This document shows, piece by piece, positions 34,463 to 44,565 of a stretch of DNA of 64,000 bases. Both the position numbers and the translations under genes were made by a program. The stretch comes from Oidiodendron maius Zn. Lineage: Eukaryota > Ascomycota > Leotiomycetes > Myxotrichaceae. The notes below the pieces were generated by a model. That model ran no database searches and had not been told where the DNA came from. It worked only from the letters and a program-made list of their open reading frames with translations. Location of the stretch: NCBI GenBank assembly GCA_000827325.1, contig KN832872.1:1860001-1924000 (forward strand), read 5' to 3'. How positions within the stretch are numbered: the stretch's first letter is position 1; each line of letters opens with the position of its first letter.

Positions 34463-36367
34463 TCACTGAGTGGCGGCAACGCACCAGTGGCGATGGAATA
34501 CCCATGCGCTCTTCTGGCATTCCTTGCTGCAGTACTTGGTCCTCCTGCACCGTCGGCACTTGGCAAACTGCCTCGTAAATTCCTCCCACTTCCCGCACTG
34601 ATAGTAGGCACACTGTCGGATGCCGCCTCTGGAATCATCCTTCCGGCAAAGGTTCCGCATCACCACTCCCGCCCAGTATTGCATGTCCTGGCTGTGATGC
34701 CTGACGGTAAATTTCTCAACCAGGGGGAATATGTTAAAATCGTCAGGTAGTAGGTACTCCTCCTCTTCGGAATCACAGGCTGAGGCGTGGCAGGTCGAGG
34801 AGGTGGGGGATGTGGAGGACTCATCGAGGTCGAGGAGATGCAGTTCTGGACCGATTTTCAACTTTGGCACAAGGTGCGACCACTGGAAGTACGAGCGCAG
34901 ATTACAATATTTTGAAACATAAGCAAGGAGTTGCAGCGACATTAGGACGTCCTCATCCCTGGGCATAGCCGCAAGGACCTGGCCGCTGGCGGGTGTCGAT
35001 CTGTCGAGTAGGTATCGAGGAAGTGTGGCATTAGGCATTGTTGGGGCGGTGTTTTCAGCCGGAGCGGGGGATAGGCCGATCGTCGGTCCAGTAGGGGTTG
35101 CAGCGTCATTCATACTGCCATCAATGGCAGAGCGGTGGGTGATATTAAATGTCCCCGCATCCTGTGTCTCGGATACGGTGGGCGTCGTCAGTCCCACAGG
35201 CGTTTCGACGGCGGTGAGCATGCTATCCCCTTCGTCCATGCTAATATCTTGGATGTTGACCGATGACTGGATGTCTGCTGCAGTCACCGTTGAGACATCT
35301 GCACCAGACTCATCCGATGCCATGCTATCAGCGCTAGGGTCCTCCTGTTCGCCAGTCATGGACGTCTGGTGGCGGATCGATGGTCGCCTTCGCGATCGGG
35401 GGGTCGGGGTCGACTGAGAGGTGGGGCGAACGGTTGGCGATCGCATTTGAGCTGGGGGGAGTGGCGTGGTAGGAGATTCAGGCTGCGAGCCGAGTCCGCC
35501 ATGATATCCAGGAACCATTGATGGCAGTCGGTCTGCATCTCTGATAGGGCGGAGATTGAACCCGTCGGCTGCGTCCATGGATGGGATTGCTGTGGCGAGA
35601 GGTTGGATACTGTGGCGGGGAGGCAGGAAGTGTTGGCGAGCCTCCTGGCCCCTATGGTGATGATGGTGATGTCTGTGGTGCGCGGAGAAGGTGGTACGCT
35701 CCGGTGGGGACGTGAGGGCAAATTGAGGTCCGGTTGGCGTGACATCCACTGCGTTCGAGGAACCGGCACCGCCAGTCACAGGGGCATTTTCGTATGTGGC
35801 AGAGGTATCAATCGATGCGGGAGGGGGGTGCCGCCTCGAGCCACGCAGCTCCGAGTCGAAGCGCGAGCTGCGGTTGGCAAAGGAGGTAGATTTGTGTGAG
35901 CTACGAGCGTCTGAGCGCGAGCCGTGGTGCAGCCGCTGCTCCTGCAGAGCCTTGGCTTTGGCCTCCTCCGCCTTCTCGCGACATCTATCAACCACCTTGA
36001 TGTAGTTGTCGAGAATGGTCGCAATCACCGGTACGAGGTCCGCCTCGACTACCCTAGTGCGGACAGCCTCCGAGCCGCGGACGCCAATATTGATCACGCA
36101 CTGGAAGGCGAGGTTCCACTTCCACATATCCATCATATCCTTGCTCCGCCCCTCCTTCAGGATGCATACCAGTCGCTCGACGCCGCCATCGACGGTAAGA
36201 ATATCACGAATCCGCGCGGAAGAGGTAGTCAGGTAGGCGAGGTGGTTGAGGGAGTTGATCAGGGGAAGTGTGGAGGTGCAATCGAGGGCCCGGCGGTCAT
36301 AGAGGGCAGTGGTAATGCCGACGGACGCCTTGTTGACATTAGGGATGCTGAAATTAACCTCTCTCAT
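34463..36367 (-). CDS. MUB1: MYND zinc-finger protein MUB1/samB
   Basis: One exon, 634 residues. The N-terminal armadillo-like part begins MREVNFSIPNVNKASVGITT and includes WKWNLAFQCVINIGVRG. A long Ser/Pro/His-rich linker contains a histidine run. The C-terminal MYND finger is CAYYQCGKWEEFTRQFAKC, CRRTKYCSKECQKSAW, HRHWC. In yeast Mub1 partners the E3 ligase Ubr2 in degrading Rpn4; in Aspergillus samB affects growth polarity and development. Length is normal. The leader (36368-37100) is strongly CT-rich on the coding strand, so a long 5' UTR is likely. Confidence 0.93.
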   Translation of the reverse strand: MREVNFSIPNVNKASVGITTALYDRRALDCTSTLPLINSLNHLAYLTTSSARIRDILTVDGGVERLVCILKEGRSKDMMDMWKWNLAFQCVINIGVRGSEAVRTRVVEADLVPVIATILDNYIKVVDRCREKAEEAKAKALQEQRLHHGSRSDARSSHKSTSFANRSSRFDSELRGSRRHPPPASIDTSATYENAPVTGGAGSSNAVDVTPTGPQFALTSPPERTTFSAHHRHHHHHHRGQEARQHFLPPRHSIQPLATAIPSMDAADGFNLRPIRDADRLPSMVPGYHGGLGSQPESPTTPLPPAQMRSPTVRPTSQSTPTPRSRRRPSIRHQTSMTGEQEDPSADSMASDESGADVSTVTAADIQSSVNIQDISMDEGDSMLTAVETPVGLTTPTVSETQDAGTFNITHRSAIDGSMNDAATPTGPTIGLSPAPAENTAPTMPNATLPRYLLDRSTPASGQVLAAMPRDEDVLMSLQLLAYVSKYCNLRSYFQWSHLVPKLKIGPELHLLDLDESSTSPTSSTCHASACDSEEEEYLLPDDFNIFPLVEKFTVRHHSQDMQYWAGVVMRNLCRKDDSRGGIRQCAYYQCGKWEEFTRQFAKCRRCRRTKYCSKECQKSAWVFHRHWCVAATQ

Positions 36368-38685
36368 GATGACGAGCTAGCCGCAAGATGGCGGCGCGGA
36401 GAAAGGTCGCCGTCGTCGGGCAAGTGTTTCAGGGGCGCCCAGAACGGGAGTTGTCGATTCTCTTGCACGACCAGCAGCACAATGCCGCAACGCACGCACG
36501 GCTTCTGCGATTCTTGGGGCGGCAGTGGATGGTGCAGAGTCGATTGTGGATTGGGGTGATGCGAGCAGGTTGGGGCGGCTGGGCGAGGTTGGTTCGGGAT
36601 GTCGTGAGCAGCCTGACGAGAGTGGGAGAACGAGAGTGGGCGCCGGAAAGGAAGCTATCGACGTTGATTCGCACGCGGGTGGGAGAGGAGGCAATCGGGT
36701 ATAGGTATCTCGAGATGGGGTGGATGAATATGAGTTCTACCCGCAGTTGTGGGTGACTCGGTGGGAGGTCGGGCTGAAAAGCGTGTCGCCAGGGGAGGGC
36801 TGAAGCCGAGACGGGGTCGAGTCGAGCAGAGAAGTGGGCGAGAGAATCGCAGGGAGAGATTAAGAGTGTCGGATGGGGGCGGGGAGGGGAGAGAGGGAGA
36901 GGGAGAGGGAAAGGGAGAGATGAGGGAGTCCTCTTCTGGACAGAAGGGTGAAGTCGAAGGAGAGAGTGAGGGAGATGGGCGATGGAAGTGGAAGTACGAG
37001 ATTCCAGTGAGTGGATGGATTCGGGCAGAGGAACTCGGGTGCGGGGGGGGGCAGAGACCATCAGTGCATTTATATTATATAACCAAAGAAGCTGAGTAAG
37101 TTAAGTGGCAAAGAGGCGAGCCGACGTTGGGTTAACTCCGGATCATTTATTCAGCGATTTCTTGGTAATGCTCAAAGACAGAGAGGAATTGTAGTTGCCT
37201 TGGCCTGCTGATCAGATCAGATTTGATTTTGATGGCACGCCTTGGATTTATTACCTACCCCAATTACCCAGAATACCACGATCTCGTGATCCCAGTTTCC
37301 GATCTCCAATGCTTTGCTCACCCAGGCCAATCCTCCATCCTCCCCGATCCTCAACACCACCCTCCATGGCACCCCCCCCCCCATCCTCTCGTAATTCGTC
37401 TCGGGCCTCCTTAGTGCCGCCTGCTAAATGAATAAGCCTCATATCACTCTCAGAATCATTCCCACGCCTTGCCTACTGGACCCCATTCGCCACCTCTCCC
37501 TCTTGCCCTGGAGTAGCCAGTATACAAGATTGCCCTTTCGATGCCGAAGAGTTTATAGAGCTGGATCTACTCCCTAAGGTCATAGAAGCAGATGATATGA
37601 ACTTGGCACGTAAATGGGACCAGAATGGAAAGGGGGCAAATTCTTGTTCTAGACAGAAAGCAAAATTGAATAGGATTAGCAGACTTAGAAACTGGGTTAA
37701 TATTTTTATATCTAAGCAGAGATTCTTTTAGTATATGAAGCAAGAAATATCTTCTAGAAACAGCATGCGGAATTAATGCGATGTATGAAACAACTAGTAA
37801 CAGAGTTGGTGATTATTGTGTGCTATGTGCTAGAATTTGATCCTCGAGAAGTACCATTTGCTGCGATGGCCCAACAGTTTATCTGAAGGGTAAAAATAAA
37901 TCCAATCAATCATCTTTGATGGTCTAACGGTTATTTACACCATCATTCATGACTTTTTGTCAATTTAAAGCACCGAATAGGGTTTAAGTGTGTTGGAATA
38001 TCGAAGTCGGGGAGGTAATGGAAATTATATATATGGCCGGTACCTTCGTAATTCCGCATATACTTTACCAAGATTCGGAAAAACGGAGTTTATAGGTAAT
38101 CTTTGTAATATAGATACTAAAAATAACTTGACGACCCGAAAACCCAAAATTCGAATTTAATGAGAGTAGCCTTTACGAAGCGGAATTGAAAGGCCTCGCG
38201 CTTGATTTGGATGATCTGACCAAGAATAGTTCCATTTTAGAGAACTTGACTGAACTCAAGCCTGATCCAAAGGATCCGAATTTAAAGAATTTGACTGAAC
38301 GGAAGCCTGCTTTATGGGATCCAAATTTGACTGAATGTGGGCGGACTTACTTGACTGAGGTTGTATCCGCCATTGCATATGCCATTGCCTTGAAACCAAA
38401 GTTGATTGGATTGGTCTAATTGACTGGGTTGGCTAGCCCATTGAGTCTTGTTATTCATATTGCCTCTATTGTATCCGTTATATCCACCACGCTCATATCC
38501 ACTAGGCCCTCGAGCTGTTGATTGACTTGCTGTTGATAGTTAAGCACATTTGGAAGGGGTCTGAAAAGGTGCTGATTCGGAGCTTAGAAAGGTAGCTGAT
38601 TTAGAGTATTTGAGTTATTGGTGCGAGCTAGATAAGAGGAGACTTGTTGAGTTGATCGCCCCTTATTTTGAAGATCGAATAGCCT
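36368..38685. other. MUB1 leader and AT-rich relic region
   Basis: 36368-37100 is GA-rich on the + strand and is probably the MUB1 leader; its open frames on both strands are compositional. From about 37440 the DNA becomes AT-rich with no gene. 38160-38560 holds Asn/Gly/Tyr-rich codons on the minus strand that resemble a decayed Gag-type remnant, much broken and too weak to assign. Confidence 0.35.
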
Positions 38686-38689
38686 AGTC

Positions 38690-39005
38690 TTCTCACGTAA
38701 AAACTGGAGTGGGAGAAAAGCTCTGTAAGTACACATAGGTTACACAACGTCATCGTTGTTGGCTCTTCTTCACTGTCCGGGCAAGCCCGAAGCAGTAATG
38801 AAAAAAGCTCGCGTCGACTAGAGGCAGTGTAATACTAGTGACACGATGGATCTAACACTAGCAAGCTAGGAGGTCAGTTCCCCAAACAAAAATAAGTATC
38901 GGGGTTTCATTATGCTGGGAAGGAGCATAGAATAAATCATTATGCCAAGAAGTGGCATAGAATAGATCATTATGCAAGAAGTGGCATAGAATAAATCATG
39001 GTGGT
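38690..39005 (-). repeat. 3' hairpin module, copy B
   Basis: Lies downstream of HNH-B. Read on the + strand, three hairpins stand in a row: TATGCTGGGAAGGAGCATA (38911-38929), TATGCCAAGAAGTGGCATA (38941-38959) and TATGCAAGAAGTGGCATA (38971-38988), each followed by the GAATAAATCAT spacer or a one-base variant. Arms CACTAG (38856-38861), CTAGTG (38835-38840) and ACTAG (38817-38821) replace CCAGTG/CACTGG/CCAGTG of copy A. GGGCAAGCCC lies at 38780-38789. Similarity to the RGG copy continues for about 60 more bases, through a CCCACTCCAGTTTT string. Confidence 0.88.
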
Positions 39006-39061
39006 GGTGGCCGTTCAGACGTTGTGAACAGTATCCCAAACACAAGTTAATGTGTTGTGCT

Positions 39062-40420
39062 TCAACTCACGACACGTTCCCATAAGGCAGCGCGTAAAAT
39101 CTGCCCAATATCAGTCCCCCCGTCTTCTCTGAGGGAGCCGCCTGCAGTGCCTTTGATGTCATCCCAGTCCTGGCGATATCTCTCAATCACCTCAGCCAGA
39201 CCAGACGCATTTAGAATCTCCGCAACTCTATAATGGCAGTCTAAAAGGGCAGGGCTGGGGAGCTCTAGGTCTTGCGCATCTTCTGCCCTTGTAAATTCAA
39301 CGCGGCTATTCTCAGGGAAAGATCGTCTGTCACGACTCGGGAATGAATTATAGGCTTTAAGCTCGTACACATTATCACTATCCTAATAAACATATCAATC
39401 AGTAAATCTAAACGATAGTTAGATGGCTTGTTTAATACTAACAGTAGGCTTAAAAGCAAAACAAAAATCCCCAAAAAGTATATGGATAGTGTCTCTTAGT
39501 GCTATTCCATTCGAAATATCATTAATGTTCTCGGCTTGCATTCCAGCCTTTCGAACATTAGGGAAGCACCGAAAGAGCGCCTCCCATGCGCTTGCAGTAT
39601 CATTTGATGGCGCCTTGCTTCGGTGAGTATGATAATACAATGTTAGAGCGTTATGGACATATTTACCGATGACTTATCCCACGATGCATAAGCAAGTGGA
39701 ATAATATGCGCAGCTTCAAGGGGCCCAAAATCTACCTCCTTTGGACTGCCAAGCGCCTTCCAGTGTTCCTCGTCCATGTCGCCGGTTACAACACAACGAT
39801 AGCTATCTCGTTGGAAACACTTGTTCCGAAACCTCTCAGAGCGTGTTTCTGGCGTGTCCAGTGTTGCTGCCACAGTTTCTACATTCTGTAGTCTTTTCGA
39901 GTGTGGCGAACTTGTGACAGAAGGTAGTTTAGAGACTGCTTTCACTATTCCAAGGATTAGTCATGCCTTCTAACTATTACAGTACATTAAACTTACTTGG
40001 CTTCGCAAGGCCGGTGAGCAGATTATGAAAGACAGTATAAAGATCCTCATCAGTAGATGCATTAACAATATCTCTAGCCACAGATTCCCGGCCTCCTTCT
40101 GGTAGCCATTCCACGAAAGCGTTTAAGGCAAGCTGAAGTTTGTCTTCACCAGCACGATTCTGGGACTGGTGCTTGGCTATTCTTGCTTTTGCCGCCTCTG
40201 CCAAAGACGGCCAAGTCTCAGAGGACTCAGTGTTAGTGGATAAAACTGACAGTATGGACTGCTGTCGAGTTGAAGTTGTTGGCCCAGTTGAACTTGAGGG
40301 CCCGGCTGAACTTGAAGGCCCAGCTGAAATGGAAGGCCGTGCCGCAATTCGTGCAGACTTTCGGCGTGGGGAAGGAGAAGCAGGGGGTGATCCTGATCGC
40401 TTGCGCTTTCCAGGAGCCAT
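39062..40420 (-). CDS. HNH-nuclease domain protein, copy B
   Basis: Four exons (40420-39997, 39944-39667, 39613-39443, 39382-39062) give 397 residues. A basic Ser/Pro-rich start (MAPGKRKRSGSPPASPSPRR) could be a nuclear localisation signal. The HNH core is CFQRDSYRCVVTG, then AAHIIPLAYASWDKS. Downstream are FRCFPNVRK and a C-terminal block, HYRVAEILNASGLAEVIERY and GGTDIGQIL, that parallels HNH-A. It looks whole. Its 3' flank is hairpin module B; its 5' flank, 267 bases upstream, carries the Tc1 insertion. Function unknown; a nuclear nuclease is the inference. Confidence 0.83.
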
Positions 40421-40687
40421 GATTGGATTTGTAGGTGGTGGTGGTGATGTTCTGGGTTGTGGTTGGAAGTCACTAGAGAGGGAGGAGGAGCAAGATCGTT
40501 TTTGATATCACTACTCTTGCCTAAGGCACAAAGATTATTACCCGAAGTGGGGTGATATACTGTACTGTACTTAGTACACCGTGGATACAGTAGTGGGATT
40601 ACGTTATCGGTTTTTCCCCAGCTACTGCCTTCGCTTAGCAGCCCTCGTAATTTTATTGGGTACGGGCACAGGAGTGGTACAGTACTA

Positions 40688-42041
40688 CTTGGTATTTTGG
40701 ATAAAAAAGCGCACCCCTGGTCAGGTGTGGATTTAGGACATGCTAATGCCGCTTTATGCTCAATTCTGCATTCTACCTAGTATTTTGTATGCCAACCCTC
40801 AGCATCAATAACAGCCTGGCATCGATTATGCATCGATTTTATTAAGTCCCGAATATCCTCCTCTGTAATCGAGTTCCAAGCCTCACAGACAGCTGCCCTT
40901 AGCCGTGGGTAAGACCTATGAATATCAGGGTATTTCTCCTGAATATGGTCCTTAATTTTGTCCCATAAAGTCTCGATTGGATTCAAATCAGGGGAATTAG
41001 CTGGCCAAAATATAGGGATTAGATTATGTTCCCTTATATACTGTATAGTAGCCTTTGCAGCATGGCCTTTAGCATTATCCTGCATGAGAATAAGCCCAGT
41101 TCTGTCACAATATCGTGCTAAAATAGGCACAACATGTTGACAATAACTCTCAGAGTTAATGCTCCCCCATTCCTTCTCCCAGAATAGCCCAGGACCTTTA
41201 CCATAAAGCCCTGAAATCGAACCCCAAAACATCCAGCCAATTTTCCTCTGCACCTTTGGCTCTACACAGTCTCTATGTAGAGCCTCTCCTCGACGACGCG
41301 TAACTTTAACCTTCTTATGCCTCCCAGGTTGAATCCATGTCTCGTCAGTCCAAAGGATTTGAGACCACTGCTCTTCAGTCCAATTAATGTGATCTCGAGC
41401 CCATGCTAGCCGTATTTGTGCATGCTCAGGAGTTAGCTTTGGCTTTTTAAGGGCTGTACGACGTGCAAACCCTTCCTTTTTAAATGCCGTTGCAATGGCG
41501 TATACCTTACAGTCCCAGCCAAGGATTGCTGGGATATCAGACCAAGGTGTCCGTCGGTTTTTGCCATTAGCACATACCCAATCGACTAACTGCTTTCTCT
41601 CGGCAGGACCTAGGAGTGGATGTCGGCCAGAATGCTGCCTTTTTTGAGGCGTAAGTCGATGGCGTAAGGCATATTTGACTTGATTAGGAGTAAGATTAAG
41701 CTGTAAAGCAATCTCGTCCTTAGTAAAGCCAGCATGGAAGAAGAGGGTTTGGATTCGGACATGGTCGTCTCGGGTACAGTTCTTTTGGGGAGTCTTAGGT
41801 GTAGGGATTGAGTATTCTGAGTTTAATGATAATTGAGAGGTTGAGTAGTCTGATGAGTGCGACATATTGAGTAATGGCTGCAAGATACCAAATGACTTGC
41901 AAATGTATTAAGGAAGTAAGGAAAGGTAAGTAAAGCGGCATGAGCGGAGCATTTATGTGGTTGGTGGATTATGTGGAACCTACTAGAACCACACTCCGCA
42001 CCCTCCGACCAGGGGTGCGCTTTTTTATCCAAAATACCAAG
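40688..42041 (-). mobile_element. Tc1/mariner DNA transposon, complete
   Basis: 1354 bases, bounded by perfect 35-base terminal inverted repeats (40688-40722 and 42007-42041, beginning CTTGGTATTTTGG) and a TA duplication at 40686-40687 and 42042-42043. It carries one intact transposase gene. Perfect ends and an unbroken gene suggest recent activity. It is inserted upstream of HNH-B. Confidence 0.95.
40777..41883 (-). CDS. Tc1-type transposase, DD34E
   Basis: One exon, 368 residues. The N-terminal helix-turn-helix (FTKDEIALQLNLTPNQVKYA) binds the ends. The DDE_3 catalytic domain has the first Asp in ILWTDETW, the second in ILMQDNAKGHAAK, and the Glu in SPDLNPIETLWDKIK. Exactly 34 residues lie between the second Asp and the Glu, the Tc1 spacing. 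Nothing is missing, so it should be active as cut-and-paste transposase at TA targets. Confidence 0.95.
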   Translation of the reverse strand: MQPLLNMSHSSDYSTSQLSLNSEYSIPTPKTPQKNCTRDDHVRIQTLFFHAGFTKDEIALQLNLTPNQVKYALRHRLTPQKRQHSGRHPLLGPAERKQLVDWVCANGKNRRTPWSDIPAILGWDCKVYAIATAFKKEGFARRTALKKPKLTPEHAQIRLAWARDHINWTEEQWSQILWTDETWIQPGRHKKVKVTRRRGEALHRDCVEPKVQRKIGWMFWGSISGLYGKGPGLFWEKEWGSINSESYCQHVVPILARYCDRTGLILMQDNAKGHAAKATIQYIREHNLIPIFWPANSPDLNPIETLWDKIKDHIQEKYPDIHRSYPRLRAAVCEAWNSITEEDIRDLIKSMHNRCQAVIDAEGWHTKY

Positions 42042-42043
42042 TA

Positions 42044-43880
42044 CTACATAAGCACTAACCTGCTAATTAGCCAATTACCAGTGATTTATTACTGAGTTAG
42101 TATCGGAGTAATAGATTCTATTGGTGGACATCATCAGCTAAGCGAAGGCAGTGGCTGGCCCTCGAGGGGATAGTTTTTTAACGGTCAATTTTATAGCACT
42201 TGTCATAAATTGGTGAATGGACGAAGAATTGGCTAAGCGTGCGAGAGTGGGCTGATAGTACATCTATTAGGTCTAAGAAGGCGTCACGTGACGACTATGT
42301 ATTTTCAGGTAAAAATCCTCTATCCTTCTCCAAGGTGGTGGTTAATCACCATCGCTATACTAGTGACCACCAGACTAGTATTCCAAATACAGTCTCAGAT
42401 AACTTAAATCAAGTGGTTTCAGCATACATGGCGAGAACGTAAACATAGGTCTGCGCAAGGGTCGTACGCGCGACAATTATAGTTGCGGTATTTTGCAAAA
42501 TGCTCAGCTGAAGAGAAAAGATTGAGTATTTTTTATTCGGAAGCCATTTTACAGTAAATCCTACGCAGTGGTTTTGATGCAGGACGATTTTGGGCCCGGT
42601 CGCTAACTCCTCAATATCTATCATACTGCTACCTCAACAACAACAGTAGAGATCGCTATTCGATTCTAATTCCTAAGAACTACGACTATTCCTCATTATC
42701 TTCGTAATTCCATATACAACCCAGAATTTGGAAATAAAGGTACTGTACCCTGAGTATATGCCTGGGACTGGCGGCAGATGTAAGGCTTGAACTGGGACCA
42801 TTCAAGGGATGCTTAATACGCCAAGAACATGCCAAAGGGCATGGGCTTCACAACTATGTCGATTTTGCTTAATCTGTCTATGATTAACTGCGGCGATCTC
42901 TTTTATGCTCCCTGTCGGATGAAGATGCCAAATGCCTCGAAATAAAGTAAAACTAGGCTGTCAAATTCATCATAGCAGCGAGGTTAAATTTTTGACGGTT
43001 TGGCTTTGAAGAGCAAGTGTGTATTATTGGCTTCTGACTAGCGAAGGAACATAATTAATTGTTGATGTACTCGATATGGAGTTGACGGCTTGAATAGCCA
43101 CCACAGTGGGAGAAGCCTATTAAATACATAAGCAGTACCAAATATACTGTATGCCTGAAGGGTCATAATACACAATGTACGCTGCTACTCAACATTTAGT
43201 ACTATGAATTTCTATATTAAATGGTCAATCTTTAACTAGTGTTGAAGCTAAGATTTCCTCCTAGCATTTATTTTGTTATTTTGTCTTAAACAATCTCCAG
43301 CTAGTGTTAGGGGAACTCGTCGTACAGTGATAGTTGCCATTTCCTAGTTGGGACTAGCGCTAAACTGATAAGCGAATGGAGAAAAGGGGTTACAATGGGC
43401 CTGAAAGTAGTATACCCATCCGGTAGGCGCATTTTGGTAAATGGCACGTTATGGACGCGTTCCACATATTAATCAGTTGAACGACATGTCCCTCAGCAAA
43501 TTCTGTGAGACAAAAATATGCAAGGCATAAGTTGGCAAGTTCATTATTTGTGTGCTCGTAGCAGTTCGAATCTTGAAAGTAAAGTATAAACAATAGTGAT
43601 AATGATAATAATCACTTACATATTTCTTATGAGTAGATAGCATATTTGTGAAAATAAAGAGATAATTAAATCCAGAGCGCAAGTAGTAGACGCGTCTAAG
43701 TTAGATTCCTTGATAGTGCATTATCCGCTTGTTCAAGCTTCACCTCGCTCAAGATCGATCTTAACCTAGTTCTTCACGTTGAGTCTCTTCTTATTACCCT
43801 CCTACCTATTTTAATTTCTTCTTCTCCAAATCGATCCCCCATAAAGCATACCACGGTTTTTCCCTTCTATAGCGAAGTTA
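42044..43880. other. AT-rich gene-poor region
   Basis: No supported gene. 42303-42427 is one copy of a dispersed repeat also found at 50351-50472. 42480-43700 shows high AT content and stop-dense frames, as left by repeat-induced mutation. The CT-rich stretch 43735-43880 is the leader of the RGG gene. Confidence 0.4.
42303..42427 (+). repeat. Dispersed repeat, copy 1
   Basis: Starts TTTTCAGGTAAAAATCCTCT and ends near GTGGTTTCAGCATACA. It matches 50351-50472 in order with scattered changes, including a GTGG/CCAC fold-back in the first half. Family unknown. Confidence 0.7.
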
Positions 43881-43902
43881 GAGATCACACTAACGCCCTT
43901 AG

Positions 43903-44565
43903 ATGTCGAACAACCCTCTCAAGCGTGAGCATTTCCCATGGGATGAGGAGATGAACGAAGAAGCAGCGAGACAAGCTGCTAGGGAAGCGGAAGAGAGGGC
44001 GGCACTCTCTTTTCGCCCACGATCCCCGGCCCCCGACCCAGCCCCGGTCGCCCCAGCCCCGGCCGCCCCAGTCCCAGTCGCCCCAGTCCCGGCGACAGCC
44101 CCCGCCGACGTCCAGATGGGCATGGACAATGACGATATGCCAGCTCAGGGAGGAGCTGAAAGCCAATCCCAGGGAGCAGGGGAGCAGGCCCAAGATGGCA
44201 CCCATGCCCCTGAAGTTCCAGGCGTGGAAAGAAGGCGAGGCGGGCACCAGCGAGGGAACCCGCAGCCACGAGGGCAGAACCGTCGCCGCGGCCCCGGCGA
44301 TCGACGTACTCCTCGGACTCAGGCATACTGGAATCGGGGCCGTCAAGAGGGACATAGAGGCCACCATGGAGGGCAGCGCGGCGCCCCTGCCCAAATATTC
44401 CACCACTACGGGCAAGTCTTCAACATCAACGTCGCGAATCCAGCCGACGCTGGACGTCTTGTGCAGCAGTTGGGTGGCTCGAGGCCGAATCGCCCTCATC
44501 GACGGCGACGAGACCAGAGAAGGGGGGCCGGAAGGGGGGCCGGAAGGGGCCGCGGTCAGCAATGA
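43903..44565 (+). CDS. Arg/Gly-rich low-complexity protein sharing the HNH 3' module
   Basis: One exon, 220 residues, in a GC-rich patch inside AT-rich DNA. It starts MSNNPLKREHFPWDEEMNEE, with an Ala/Glu helix. A Pro/Ala/Val repeat (APVAPAPAAPVPVAP) and a Gln/Gly stretch follow, then an Arg/Gly-rich end (RRGAGRGAGRGRGQQ) like RNA-binding RGG proteins. I do not recognise a family. Other frames of the same patch are also open because of the composition, so the frame choice rests on the leader and start context. Its last codons and stop form one arm of the first hairpin of the 3' module. Confidence 0.6.
   Translation: MSNNPLKREHFPWDEEMNEEAARQAAREAEERAALSFRPRSPAPDPAPVAPAPAAPVPVAPVPATAPADVQMGMDNDDMPAQGGAESQSQGAGEQAQDGTHAPEVPGVERRRGGHQRGNPQPRGQNRRRGPGDRRTPRTQAYWNRGRQEGHRGHHGGQRGAPAQIFHHYGQVFNINVANPADAGRLVQQLGGSRPNRPHRRRRDQRRGAGRGAGRGRGQQ

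Larger units (their letters stand above)
40620..42156. repeat. Outer inverted repeat around the Tc1 element
   Basis: The left arm 40620-40641 and right arm 42135-42156 are inverted copies that match at 20 of 22 positions (core ACTGCCTTCGCTTAGC). They lie 46 and 93 bases outside the Tc1 ends. This could be a small older inverted-repeat element into which the Tc1 jumped. Confidence 0.5.

Noticed and set aside
36388-37061. Open frames on both strands upstream of MUB1
   Set aside because: Purine/pyrimidine-rich leader sequence; no domain or sensible composition.
37908-37975. tRNA-like A box (TGATGGTCTAACGG) in AT-rich DNA
   Set aside because: No matching B box, acceptor stem or anticodon arm can be drawn; at best a decayed tRNA-derived fragment.
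38160-38560. Gag-like Gly/Tyr/Asn-rich codons on the minus strand
   Set aside because: Too short and decayed to name a family; kept only as a possible relic in the region note.
38911-38988. Regular repeated hairpins as a possible CRISPR array
   Set aside because: Units are about 30 bases with degenerate stems and constant spacers, in a fungal genome, behind a protein gene.
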